DNA of 9,120 nt from an uncultured Alphaproteobacteria bacterium (GCA_903928755.1 CAIYSH010000328.1:1-9120); one strand, 5' to 3'. Counted from the stretch's first letter, positions 1 through 7,107 are shown. The notes: generated by a model not told the origin, from the sequence alone. Numbers and translations are program-made.

Positions 1-208
1 CGGCACCACAGGCGTGGCGCAAGAGGCAGGGCGGCTGGCCAAAGCCGGTGCCCTGCTGGCAGTGGCAGGGGGCGGAGATACGGTTTCCGCGCTCAACCAT
101 GCCGGAGTGGCCGACGAATTTACCTATGTATCGACGGCAGGCGGGGCGTTTCTGGAATGGCTTGAAGGCAAGCCTTTGCCGGGCGTTGATGCTCTGCGCA
201 AATCATGA
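1..208 (+). CDS. pgk: Phosphoglycerate kinase, C-terminal end (partial)
   Basis: Phosphoglycerate kinase catalyses reversible phosphate transfer between 1,3-bisphosphoglycerate and ADP in cytoplasmic glycolysis/gluconeogenesis. Only the last 68 residues are in the window, read from base 2 to a TGA at 206-208; the start lies upstream. The fragment has the family's nucleotide-binding glycine motif GGGDT, followed by the typical C-terminal block with STAGGAFLEWLEGKPLPGV, which closes the C-terminal domain. The GTG at position 14 is an internal valine codon, not a start. The aldolase gene follows 32 bp downstream on the same strand, so the two are probably co-transcribed. Pgk followed by class II aldolase is a known arrangement in alphaproteobacteria. 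The family assignment is very secure. Confidence 0.96.
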   Translation, partial: GTTGVAQEAGRLAKAGALLAVAGGGDTVSALNHAGVADEFTYVSTAGGAFLEWLEGKPLPGVDALRKS

Positions 209-228
209 ATTCTTAACAATCCAAACAC

Positions 229-234
229 AGGGGA
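229..234 (+). promoter_or_regulatory. Ribosome binding site of the aldolase gene
   Basis: AGGGGA lies six bases before the ATG at 241 and supports that start. The 32-bp pgk-fba gap shows no clear terminator or promoter, in keeping with read-through from pgk. Confidence 0.6.
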
Positions 235-240
235 AACCAC

Positions 241-1305
241 ATGGCCCGTATTACATTGCGACAGTTGCTCGATCATGCCGCCGAACACGGCTATGGCGTT
301 CCGGCCTTCAACATCAACAATATGGAACAGGGCCTGGCCATTCTCGAGGCCGCCCAGAAAACCGACTCGCCGGTCATCATCCAGGCCAGCCGGGGTGCCC
401 GCTCCTATGCCAATGACATTGTGCTCAAGCACCTGATCGACGCCCTTGCGGAAATGTATCCGCATATTCCGATCTGCATGCACCAGGACCACGGCAATAA
501 CGAAGCCACCTGCGCCACAGCCATCCAGTATGGCTTTACCTCGGTGATGATGGACGGCTCCCTGGCTGCCGACGGCAAGACCCCCGCCGACTATGACTAC
601 AACGTGCGGGTGACCAAGGCCGTGGTTGACATGGCCCACTGGGTCGGCGCCAGCGTCGAGGGCGAGTTGGGGGTTCTTGGCTCCCTGGAAACCGGCATGG
701 GCGAAAAGGAAGATGGCCACGGCTTCGAGGGCAAGCTTGGCCATGACCAGCTGCTGACCGACCCGGATCAGGCCGTGGACTTCGTCAAGGCCACCGGGGT
801 CGACGCCCTGGCCATCGCCATGGGCACCAGCCATGGCGCCTACAAGTTCACCCGCAAGCCGGACGGCGACGTCCTGGCCATGAATGTGATCGAGGAAATC
901 CACCGCCGTCTGCCCAACACCCACCTGGTCATGCACGGCTCGTCCAGCGTGCCTCAGGATCTGCAGGACATCATCAACCAGTATGGCGGCCAGATGCCCC
1001 AGACCTGGGGCGTGCCGGTGGAAGAGATCCAGCGCGGCATCAAGCACGGCGTCCGCAAGATCAATATAGACACCGACAATCGCATGGCCATGACCGGTGC
1101 CATCCGCAAGATCCTGGTGGAGAACCCTGGAGAGTTCGACCCGCGCAAATATCTCAAGCCCGCCATGGACGCCATGAAGGCCGTCTGCCTGCAGCGCTTC
1201 GAGGAATTCGGCACGGCGGGACAGGCGTCAAAAATCCGCCCCATCCCGCTGTCGGATATGTCCAGGCGCTATGCGTCGGGCGAGCTGGCTCCGAAAATCG
1301 GCTGA
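241..1305 (+). CDS. fba: Class II fructose-bisphosphate aldolase, Calvin-cycle subtype
   Basis: This zinc-dependent aldolase interconverts fructose 1,6-bisphosphate with dihydroxyacetone phosphate and glyceraldehyde 3-phosphate in the cytoplasm. The 354-residue length is normal for the subtype. Visible motifs include the catalytic Asp and metal His in HQDHGNN (D83, H84), the acidic pair in GASVEGELG (E140, E142), TSHGAYK (zinc ligand H198), MHGSSS (H232) and the substrate-binding NIDTD at 275-279. The ATG start has a good Shine-Dalgarno sequence. It follows pgk and is closed by a hairpin before the convergent transporter. The Calvin-subtype label (cbbA-like) reflects sequence family only. No RuBisCO or phosphoribulokinase is in view, and heterotrophic alphaproteobacteria often use this enzyme for ordinary gluconeogenesis. 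Nothing appears truncated or altered. Confidence 0.96.
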   Translation: MARITLRQLLDHAAEHGYGVPAFNINNMEQGLAILEAAQKTDSPVIIQASRGARSYANDIVLKHLIDALAEMYPHIPICMHQDHGNNEATCATAIQYGFTSVMMDGSLAADGKTPADYDYNVRVTKAVVDMAHWVGASVEGELGVLGSLETGMGEKEDGHGFEGKLGHDQLLTDPDQAVDFVKATGVDALAIAMGTSHGAYKFTRKPDGDVLAMNVIEEIHRRLPNTHLVMHGSSSVPQDLQDIINQYGGQMPQTWGVPVEEIQRGIKHGVRKINIDTDNRMAMTGAIRKILVENPGEFDPRKYLKPAMDAMKAVCLQRFEEFGTAGQASKIRPIPLSDMSRRYASGELAPKIG

Positions 1306-1316
1306 TACGGCCTGGC

Positions 1317-1344
1317 GGGCGGGTGGCCGCTGGCCACCCTGCCC
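1317..1344. terminator. Hairpin between convergent genes, probable bidirectional terminator
   Basis: GGGTGGCC (1321-1328) pairs perfectly with GGCCACCC (1332-1339) across a three-base loop. The stem can extend by GGGC (1317-1320) with GCCC (1341-1344) past one bulged T. It sits in the 45-bp gap between the converging stops of the aldolase and the MFS gene. There is no proper T-run on either side, so it may be a weak or factor-assisted terminator, or a 3'-end stabilising stem. Confidence 0.6.
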
Positions 1345-1350
1345 TTCCCG

Positions 1351-2997
1351 TCAGTCGACGTTCGCGCCGCGCATTTCCTTCACGAACAGACCGCCGACCA
1401 CCACGGTAAAGCCTGCGACGATGATCGGGTACCAGAGGCCGTAATAGATATTGCCGGTGGCCGCGACCATGGCGAAGGCTGTGGTGGGCAGGAAGCCGCC
1501 GAACCAGCCATTACCCACGTGGTAGGGCAGGCTCATGGAGGTATAGCGCACCTGGGCCGGGAACATTTCCACCAGGGCCGCTGCGACCGGGCCGTAGACC
1601 ATGGTCACATAAAGCACCAACAGGAAGAGCAGGCCCACCACCTTGGGCTTGTCCATCTTCGCGGGATCAGACTTGGCGGGATAACCCGCCTTGGCAAGCT
1701 CAGCCGTAAGGGCCTTGCCCCAGCTGGTCTTGGCCTCAGTGAAGGCCTTCTTCTCCATGGCGCGGCCGTCGAAGCTGTCGACAGCAGCTGACCCGATCCT
1801 GATGGACGCCAGGGATCCGGGTGCCGCGGCCTGGTTGGAATACGAGACACCGGCTGTGGCCAGGGCGGTTTTGGCGATGTCGCACGACTTGGCGAAGGTC
1901 TGCTTGCCCACCGGGTCGAACTGGAAGGTGCAGTCGGCGGGATCAGCAATCACCGTCACAGGGGCCGAGGCTGTGGCCGCCGCCAGCTGGGGATTGGCGG
2001 CGGCGGTCAGGGCCTTGAAGATCGGGAAATAGGTCAGGGCCGCCAGCAGGCAACCCAGCAGGATGATGGGTTTGCGGCCGATCCTGTCCGAAAGCCAGCC
2101 AAAGATCACGAAGAAGGGGGTGCCCAGCAGCAGGGCCAGGGCCACCAGCTCATTGGTCAGGACGCCGTCCACCTTGAGGGTCTTTTCAAGGAAGAACAGG
2201 GCGTAGAACTGGCCGGTATACCAGACCACAGCCTGACCGGCAGTGAGACCCAGCAGGGCCAGGATCACCAGTTTCAGATTGCTCCACTTGCCGAAGGCGT
2301 CGGTCAGGGGGGCCTTTGACGTGGTGCCTTCATCGACCATACGCTGGAAGACTGGACTTTCGTTCAATTTTAAACGAATCCAAAGACTGACGGCCAGAAG
2401 CACGCTGGAGACCAGGAAGGGAACCCGCCAGCCCCATTCCTTGAAGGCGTCTTCGCCCAAGCGGGTGCGGACCAGAATGATGACGATCAGGGACAGGAAC
2501 AGACCCAGTGTCGCCGTCGTCTGGATCCAGCTGGTGTAGAAACCCCGACGCCCCGGAGGTGCGTGTTCGGCCACATAGGTCGCCGCACCGCCATATTCGC
2601 CCCCCAGGGCCAGGCCCTGTACCAGGCGCATGAGGATCAGGGCAATCGGCGCTGCGACGCCGATGGTCTTGTAATCCGGCAGGAGACCGACCGCGAAGGT
2701 CGACAGGCCCATGAGCAGCATGGTGACCAGAAAGGTGTTCTTTCGACCCCAGAGATCTCCCAGCCGCCCGAAGACCAGGGCACCGAACGGCCTGACCGCA
2801 AAGCCGGCCGCGAAGGCCATGAGGGCGAAGATGTAGCCCGTGGTCTCATTCACTCCGGAGAAGAAGTGCCCGGTGATGAAGCTTGCCAGGGAGCCATAGA
2901 GATAGAAGTCATACCATTCGAAAATGGTGCCGGCCGATGAGGCGCCGATGATCAGGCCATCATTACGCCCGCCTGCATTCGCGGTCTCTGTGGTCAT
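1351..2997 (-). CDS. MFS transporter, metabolite:H+ symporter (MHS/ProP-ShiA-KgtP type) with large periplasmic loop
   Basis: This inner-membrane secondary transporter probably co-transports a small organic metabolite with protons; its substrate cannot be read from sequence. I see about twelve hydrophobic segments in 548 residues. The N-terminal FEWYDFYLYG (26-35) is characteristic of the MHS family. The MFS motif A is present as GRLGDLWGRK (77-86) and again as GWLSDRIGRK (300-309). RLVQGLALGGEYGG (124-137) is the TM4-5 signature. Residues about 331-450 form a hydrophilic insertion between predicted TM9 and TM10, placing it in the periplasm; it contains two cysteines (C356, C372). The protein is therefore about 100 residues longer than classical members such as ProP. 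The ATG is preceded by GGGAGG with a five-base spacer. It is the last gene of a likely DUF924-TTC38-MFS operon. Confidence 0.9.
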   Translation of the reverse strand: MTTETANAGGRNDGLIIGASSAGTIFEWYDFYLYGSLASFITGHFFSGVNETTGYIFALMAFAAGFAVRPFGALVFGRLGDLWGRKNTFLVTMLLMGLSTFAVGLLPDYKTIGVAAPIALILMRLVQGLALGGEYGGAATYVAEHAPPGRRGFYTSWIQTTATLGLFLSLIVIILVRTRLGEDAFKEWGWRVPFLVSSVLLAVSLWIRLKLNESPVFQRMVDEGTTSKAPLTDAFGKWSNLKLVILALLGLTAGQAVVWYTGQFYALFFLEKTLKVDGVLTNELVALALLLGTPFFVIFGWLSDRIGRKPIILLGCLLAALTYFPIFKALTAAANPQLAAATASAPVTVIADPADCTFQFDPVGKQTFAKSCDIAKTALATAGVSYSNQAAAPGSLASIRIGSAAVDSFDGRAMEKKAFTEAKTSWGKALTAELAKAGYPAKSDPAKMDKPKVVGLLFLLVLYVTMVYGPVAAALVEMFPAQVRYTSMSLPYHVGNGWFGGFLPTTAFAMVAATGNIYYGLWYPIIVAGFTVVVGGLFVKEMRGANVD

Positions 2998-3008
2998 GGT
3001 TCCCTCCC
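2998..3008 (-). promoter_or_regulatory. Ribosome binding site and spacer of the MFS gene
   Basis: On the minus strand GGGAGG (3008-3003) precedes the ATG by five bases, fixing the start at 2997. The 43-bp gap after the TPR gene has no recognisable terminator or promoter, which supports co-transcription. Confidence 0.6.
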
Positions 3009-3040
3009 AGGTCCTGTCGGGAAGGTTAGGGGCGGACGCC

Positions 3041-4324
3041 TCAGGGGTCCAGAGGAGTCAGGGCCTTCAGTTGCATTCCTGACCAGACACTGTCCGGCCG
3101 ATCCGCCAACCGCTCGGCGCACAGATTGCGCGCCAGGGCCGTCTCTCCGGCGCGGGTCGCTGAAACCAGCAGGGTGCGCTGGAAGACATCGCGCTGGGCA
3201 TGGCTGCCCCCGAAGATGGAGAGCTGATGCCTTACCGGTGCGATGTGCCGGACCACAGCCGCATGGTCCCCCCGTCCGAAGGCGACAAGACCCCGGGCGA
3301 CAGCCAGTCCGGCCGTCGCCGTTGCCAGCCAGTTGGTACCGTTCCCGCCCGGCGCACGGACCATGTCCTCAAGCGCCGCGACCCTTTGCCCGGCGTCATC
3401 CAGTCGCCCCGCACCGACAAGGGCCAGCAGGGCATGCAGGTCATTGAATACATACCAGGGCGCAGGGTCCTTGGCCGCCCAGGCGTCCGCCATACGGCTC
3501 CAGCGGGCACCCACATCGACACCGTCCAGGTGCAGCCGCCAGAGCAGGCTGCCAGCATCAGCCATGGAGAGTGCGGTATCGCCGGTATCCGGTCCGGTGA
3601 GCACCGCGTCCAGCGCCGCGAAGGCCCCCTCATGATCCATCTGCTCGAGGCCGAAGATCGCCCTGTGCCAGGTGCAGTGGATCCGCAGCATGGTATCCCG
3701 GGTCCAGGCTGGTCGTCTCTGTTCCAGGAAAGCCACCCCGGCCTCCGTCCGGCCCTGCATCTCGTTCACATGGGTCACGGCGTGGATGGCCCAGACATCC
3801 TGCGGGTCGGAGCCCAGGGCGGCCATGCCGGCGGACCGGGCCGCTTCATAGTCGCCGCATTCCTCGAGCCCGAAGGCCGCCATGCCCAGGACATAGCCCC
3901 GGCGCTCACCCTCATGATGAGGCAATGCGCGGGCCGCCCGGTCACGCAGGTTCTTCGCCTCTCCCAGAAAGAAATCCAGCTGGTGGCCGACAAGCAGGGC
4001 CAGGGCGTCCGTCGGGGCCTCTGCCAGACGGGCATCGAGGATACGGCTGGCGGCATGCCAGTCCCCGGCAACCCAGTGATCAATGGCGGCTGCGTGGGCC
4101 CGGTCTTCGTCGGTCCGGGGCGCACGGCCCCCGACTGCCCGGACGCCGCTCAAGGCGTCACGCTTCTCGCTGGCCATAAGCCCCAGATAGGCGCGAAGGG
4201 CCCCGGGCATGAAGGCTTCCGGATCCTGCGCCATGGCGGCGTGTGTGGTCGCCACCACCAATGGATCAAACCGGAAGAGCTGGTCGATGGCGGCATCCAT
4301 CAGGTCGGAAGAAGCTTGGGTCAT
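3041..4324 (-). CDS. Tetratricopeptide-repeat protein, TTC38-like family
   Basis: This cytoplasmic helical-repeat protein of 427 residues has no known biochemical role; TPR folds generally mediate protein contacts. Family hallmarks I recognise are the N-terminal segment with PLVVATTHAAMAQDPEAF (21-38), the central HAVTHVNEMQGRTEAGVAFL (181-200), the HCTWHRAIFGLEQMD stretch (216-230) corresponding to the conserved His/Trp block of TTC38 proteins, and the C-terminal GGSHAQRDVFQRTLL (372-386). There is no signal peptide or membrane segment. Composition is Ala-rich, with repeating helix pairs of about 34-40 residues. Its start lies nine bases after the DUF924 stop and its Shine-Dalgarno overlaps that stop, so translation is probably coupled. 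It is also probably co-transcribed with the downstream MFS gene. Family assignment is fairly sure; function is unknown. Confidence 0.85.
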   Translation of the reverse strand: MTQASSDLMDAAIDQLFRFDPLVVATTHAAMAQDPEAFMPGALRAYLGLMASEKRDALSGVRAVGGRAPRTDEDRAHAAAIDHWVAGDWHAASRILDARLAEAPTDALALLVGHQLDFFLGEAKNLRDRAARALPHHEGERRGYVLGMAAFGLEECGDYEAARSAGMAALGSDPQDVWAIHAVTHVNEMQGRTEAGVAFLEQRRPAWTRDTMLRIHCTWHRAIFGLEQMDHEGAFAALDAVLTGPDTGDTALSMADAGSLLWRLHLDGVDVGARWSRMADAWAAKDPAPWYVFNDLHALLALVGAGRLDDAGQRVAALEDMVRAPGGNGTNWLATATAGLAVARGLVAFGRGDHAAVVRHIAPVRHQLSIFGGSHAQRDVFQRTLLVSATRAGETALARNLCAERLADRPDSVWSGMQLKALTPLDP

Positions 4325-4336
4325 TCCAGGTCCTCA
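4325..4336 (-). promoter_or_regulatory. Stop/Shine-Dalgarno overlap coupling DUF924 and TPR genes
   Basis: On the minus strand the DUF924 stop TGA (4336-4334) runs directly into GAGGA (4335-4331), which lies six bases before the TPR ATG (4324-4322). A ribosome terminating on the first gene uncovers or reuses the start signal of the second, the usual sign of translational coupling. Confidence 0.7.
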
Positions 4337-4882
4337 GAAACTTGAGCCAGGCGTCAGCAGAAACGCTGTCTCCTCCGGCGTCGAAACCCGCCCGAGAATG
4401 GCATTACGATGGGGAAAGCGTCCGAAGCGGTCGATCACCGCCTTATGCCGCAGTTCAAAGTCAAGGTTCCGCTCCAGCCCCGGCGCCGCAAACAGCGCGA
4501 CCGCCTCGACATGGATGAGGGCGGACTCGCTGTGCATATAGGGCATGTAGAGGAAGGCGCGGGCGTCTGGCTCAAGATCAAGGTCCGCGCCCAGTTCCAC
4601 AGCGGTCTGGGCGAGGATCAGGGCGACCGGATCATTGGCGAAGGCGGCGGGCCGGTCCCGATGGATATTCCGGGAAAACTGGTCGATGACGATGACTTCA
4701 GCCAGCCGTCCCTCTGCCGTCCTCCGCCAGGTCCACAGCTCTCCCCGCACGGCGGCCTCAAGAACCACCCCGAACCTGGCCGCAACCTCGCCGTCAAAGG
4801 CCTCTGATTTCTGGAACCAGGCCTTGGGGGTGATCTCCCGGAACCAGAAATCAAGAACGCTGTCGGCTGAAGCCAGGGTCAT
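4334..4882 (-). CDS. DUF924 family protein
   Basis: This is a 182-residue soluble protein of the DUF924 family, a helical TPR-like fold with no established function. Conserved motifs are easy to see: the N-terminal VLDFWF (9-14), the central DQFSRNIHRD (67-76), FLYMPYMHSE (110-119), and the C-terminal HK.VIDRFGRFPHRN stretch (146-160) followed by STPEE (167-171). The length matches the family. There is no signal peptide or transmembrane segment. The ATG is preceded by GAGGAG nine bases upstream. It is the first gene of the likely DUF924-TPR-MFS operon, with a terminator hairpin 38 bases before its start codon. DUF924 proteins are widespread single-copy proteins in Proteobacteria, so neighbouring genes are the main clue to function here. 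Confidence 0.93.
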   Translation of the reverse strand: MTLASADSVLDFWFREITPKAWFQKSEAFDGEVAARFGVVLEAAVRGELWTWRRTAEGRLAEVIVIDQFSRNIHRDRPAAFANDPVALILAQTAVELGADLDLEPDARAFLYMPYMHSESALIHVEAVALFAAPGLERNLDFELRHKAVIDRFGRFPHRNAILGRVSTPEETAFLLTPGSSF

Positions 4883-4920
4883 TCCACGCCACTCCTCAAA
4901 TCACCGGACAATCCTACAGC

Positions 4921-4948
4921 AAAAAGGGCGCCCCTGCGGACGCCCTTT
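4921..4948 (-). terminator. Rho-independent terminator after the FadB-like gene
   Basis: AAAGGGCG (4923-4930) pairs with CGCCCTTT (4941-4948) around a ten-base loop. Read on the minus strand, the stem is followed by a run of five T (4925-4921, three of them shared with the stem). It begins 28 bases after the stop of the FadB-like gene and fits as its terminator. It also lies only 38 bases before the DUF924 start, so a transcript initiated upstream would cross it. Hairpins of this general form are common as dispersed intergenic terminators in GC-rich genomes. Confidence 0.8.
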
Positions 4949-4957
4949 CCACCTTTA

Positions 4958-4971
4958 GTTCAATATTGAAC
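4958..4971. repeat. Perfect 14-bp palindrome (possible operator)
   Basis: GTTCAATATTGAAC is identical to its reverse complement. Two more matching pairs (TT/AA) follow after one mismatch on each side. It is strikingly AT-rich for this sequence. It lies four bases beyond the stop codon of the FadB-like gene and upstream of the terminator and the DUF924 operon. As RNA it would form only a weak five-pair stem, so a binding site for a dimeric regulator is the more natural reading, but no regulator is identified. Confidence 0.5.
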
Positions 4972-4975
4972 AAAC

Positions 4976-7057
4976 CTAGAGGTCGGAGAACTTCTTGCCG
5001 TCGGCGACAAGCTTTTCCAGGGCGGCGGCGGGCTTGAACTCATCGCCCATGGTGGCCTGGAATTCCTGCATCTTGGCCAGGACCTTGGCGGCGCCGATCT
5101 GGTCGCCGTACCACATGGGGCCACCGCGATAGACCGGCCAGCCATAGCCGTTCTGCCAGACCACATCGATGTCGCTGGCGCGGATGGCCTTGCCCTCTTC
5201 GAGGATCTTCATGCCCTCATTGATCATCGGATAGATGCAGCGCTCGAGGATTTCCTCATCGCCGATGGTGCGCGGATTGGCGCCTGACTTGACGATGAAG
5301 TCGTGGATCACCTTCTCCGTGAAGGGGCTCGGGTTGGCGTTACGGTTCTCATCGTAATCGTAATAGCCGGCACCGGTCTTCTGGCCCCGGCGGTCGGCTT
5401 CGCAGAGAACGTCGCGGATGGTGGCACCGTTGGACTTCTCCTTGACCCAGCCGATATCCAGGCCGGCCAGATCGCTCATGGCGAAGGGGCCCATGGGGAA
5501 GCCAAAGTCATAGAGGACGCGATCCACATCCCACGGCATGGCACCTTCCAGCACCAGCTTCTGGGCTTCCCGCTGGCGGGCACCGAGAATGCGGTTGCCG
5601 ACGAAGCCGGGGCAGACCCCGACCAGGGCCGCGACCTTGCCGATCTGCTTGGCCAGCTTCATGGAGGTGGCGATCACCGACTTGGAGGTGTGATCCGCGC
5701 GGACGATTTCCAGCAGCTTCATCACATTGGCTGGCGAGAAGAAGTGCAGGCCGATGACCGCTTCCGGACGCTTGGTGACCGAGGCGATCTCGTCGATGTT
5801 CAGGCCCGATGTGTTGGTGGCCAGGATCGCGCCGGGTTTGCAGATGGCGTCGAGCTTGGTGAAGATGTCCTTCTTGATGTCCATGCGCTCGAATACCGCC
5901 TCGATGACCAGATCGACGTCGGCAAAGGAGTCTTCCATGGAGAGCGAGCCGGTGATCAGGGCCATGCGCTCTTCCACCTGGGCGGCGGTGATGCCGCCAC
6001 GGGCCGCGGTGCGCTCATAGTTCTTGCGGATGGTGGCCAGGCCACGATCCAGGGGCTCCTGCTTCTGCTCGACGATCACCACGGCAATGCCGACATTGGC
6101 AAAGTTCATGGAAATGCCGCCGCCCATGGTGCCCGCGCCGATGACGCCGACCTTCTTGATCGGGATCAGGGGGGTGTCATCAGCAACATCCGGGATCTTC
6201 TGGGCCTGACGCTCGGCGAAGAAGGAGTAACGCTGGGCGGCCGACTGGCTGCCGCTCATCAGTTCGCCAAACAGCTTGCGTTCGACACCCAGGCCCTCGG
6301 CGAAGGGCAGGTTCACCGCGGCTTCGATGCAGCGGATATTGTATTCCGGCGCCAGGAAGCCGCGGAACTTGCGGGCATTGGCCTTGCGGAATTCGGCGAA
6401 GATTTCCGGCTTGCCGCGGGCGGCCTCGACCTTGCTGTTGTTGTCGCGCACCTTGACCAGGGGACGGCCCTCGGCCACGGCCTTGCGGGCAAAGGCGATG
6501 GCACCTTCCTTCAGCTTGCCTTCTTCGACCAGCTCATCGATCAGGCCCATGGCCAGGGCTTCCTTGGCAGGAGCATGACGACCCGAGGTCATCATTTCCA
6601 GGGCCTTTTCAGGGCCAACCACGCGGGGCAGGCGCTGGGTGCCACCGGCACCCGGCAGCAGGCCGAGATTGACTTCCGGCAGGCCGAAACGGGCGGAAGG
6701 CACGCCGACGCGATAGTTGGCCACCAGGGCCACTTCCAGACCGCCGCCAAGCGCCGTGCCATGAATGGCAGCGACCACCGGCTTGGGCGAGTTTTCCATG
6801 GTGTCCTGCACGTCCTGCAGGGAGGGGCCCTTCATGGCACCGCCGAATTCGGTGATGTCAGCACCGGCGATGAAGGTGCGGCCTTCGCAGATCAGCACGA
6901 TGGACCTGGCCGCCGGATCAGCAATGGCGGCCTTGAAGCCTTCGAACAGGCCTTCACGGACATTGGCCGACAGGGCGTTCACGGGCGGAGAATTCAGGGT
7001 GATGACGGCCACATCCCCGTCGAGGGTTAGGTCGGTCACCGAATTGATGGCGGTCAT
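4976..7057 (-). CDS. Bifunctional enoyl-CoA hydratase / 3-hydroxyacyl-CoA dehydrogenase (FadB/FadJ-like)
   Basis: This beta-oxidation multienzyme hydrates trans-2-enoyl-CoA and oxidises the resulting (S)-3-hydroxyacyl-CoA with NAD+ in the cytoplasm. Of its 693 residues, about 1-190 form the crotonase domain. The oxyanion-hole segment is FIAGADI (62-68). The two catalytic glutamates are E108 (GGGLEVA) and E128 (GLPEVNLG), spaced 20 apart as in E. coli FadB. A Rossmann domain starts at about 300 with VGVIGAGTMGGG (303-314). The dehydrogenase catalytic pair appears as H438 and E450 in HFFSPANVMKLLE, next to the NTSG motif (415-418). The C-terminal dehydrogenase domains (about 485-690) are complete, with NGYGWPVYRGGPMWYGD conserved. 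It is slightly shorter than E. coli FadB (729) or FadJ (714). No thiolase gene adjoins it in the window. The ATG has GAGGA nine bases upstream, and a terminator follows. Confidence 0.95.
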   Translation of the reverse strand: MTAINSVTDLTLDGDVAVITLNSPPVNALSANVREGLFEGFKAAIADPAARSIVLICEGRTFIAGADITEFGGAMKGPSLQDVQDTMENSPKPVVAAIHGTALGGGLEVALVANYRVGVPSARFGLPEVNLGLLPGAGGTQRLPRVVGPEKALEMMTSGRHAPAKEALAMGLIDELVEEGKLKEGAIAFARKAVAEGRPLVKVRDNNSKVEAARGKPEIFAEFRKANARKFRGFLAPEYNIRCIEAAVNLPFAEGLGVERKLFGELMSGSQSAAQRYSFFAERQAQKIPDVADDTPLIPIKKVGVIGAGTMGGGISMNFANVGIAVVIVEQKQEPLDRGLATIRKNYERTAARGGITAAQVEERMALITGSLSMEDSFADVDLVIEAVFERMDIKKDIFTKLDAICKPGAILATNTSGLNIDEIASVTKRPEAVIGLHFFSPANVMKLLEIVRADHTSKSVIATSMKLAKQIGKVAALVGVCPGFVGNRILGARQREAQKLVLEGAMPWDVDRVLYDFGFPMGPFAMSDLAGLDIGWVKEKSNGATIRDVLCEADRRGQKTGAGYYDYDENRNANPSPFTEKVIHDFIVKSGANPRTIGDEEILERCIYPMINEGMKILEEGKAIRASDIDVVWQNGYGWPVYRGGPMWYGDQIGAAKVLAKMQEFQATMGDEFKPAAALEKLVADGKKFSDL

Positions 7058-7085
7058 GTCTGGGCGTCCTCACTGAGGTTGTGGC

Positions 7086-7107
7086 GACCGTCTCTCAGGG
7101 GACGGTC
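7086..7107. repeat. 7-bp inverted repeat in the FadB-like leader
   Basis: GACCGTC (7086-7092) and its reverse complement GACGGTC (7101-7107) are separated by eight bases. It lies 29 to 50 bases upstream of the FadB-like start codon. It could be an operator for a dimeric regulator or, if transcribed, a leader hairpin. Nothing in the window decides between these. Confidence 0.5.

Noticed and set aside
14..208. Separate small gene starting at the GTG at 14
   Set aside because: The frame continues upstream to the window edge and the protein is plainly the C-terminus of phosphoglycerate kinase.
124..1047. Long open frame antisense to the aldolase gene (307 codons)
   Set aside because: It is a shadow of a strongly biased GC-rich gene. 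The translation is low-complexity Gly/His/Asp-rich with no family resemblance, while the plus-strand frame is a clear aldolase.
2040..2660. Repeated CCAGGGCC / GGCCCTGG-like words, here and across the window
   Set aside because: They arise from frequent CTG-GCC (Leu-Ala) and GCC-CTG codon pairs in the GC-rich genes and occur in both gene orientations. They are not a spaced repeat array.
3200..4345. 381-codon plus-strand frame over the TPR gene
   Set aside because: The composition is rich in Arg, Gly, Pro and His without motifs, and the minus-strand frame matches the TTC38 family and fits its operon.
4958..4971. Reading the palindrome as a LexA box
   Set aside because: The half-site spacing and orientation (GTTC-N6-GAAC) do not match the alphaproteobacterial direct repeat GTTC-N7-GTTC or the Gram-positive GAAC-N4-GTTC box.
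5303..7030. 575-codon open frame antisense to the FadB-like gene
   Set aside because: Same cause: the codon bias of the real gene suppresses stops in the opposite frame. The protein is rich in G, D, H and L with no recognisable domain and no good ribosome binding site.
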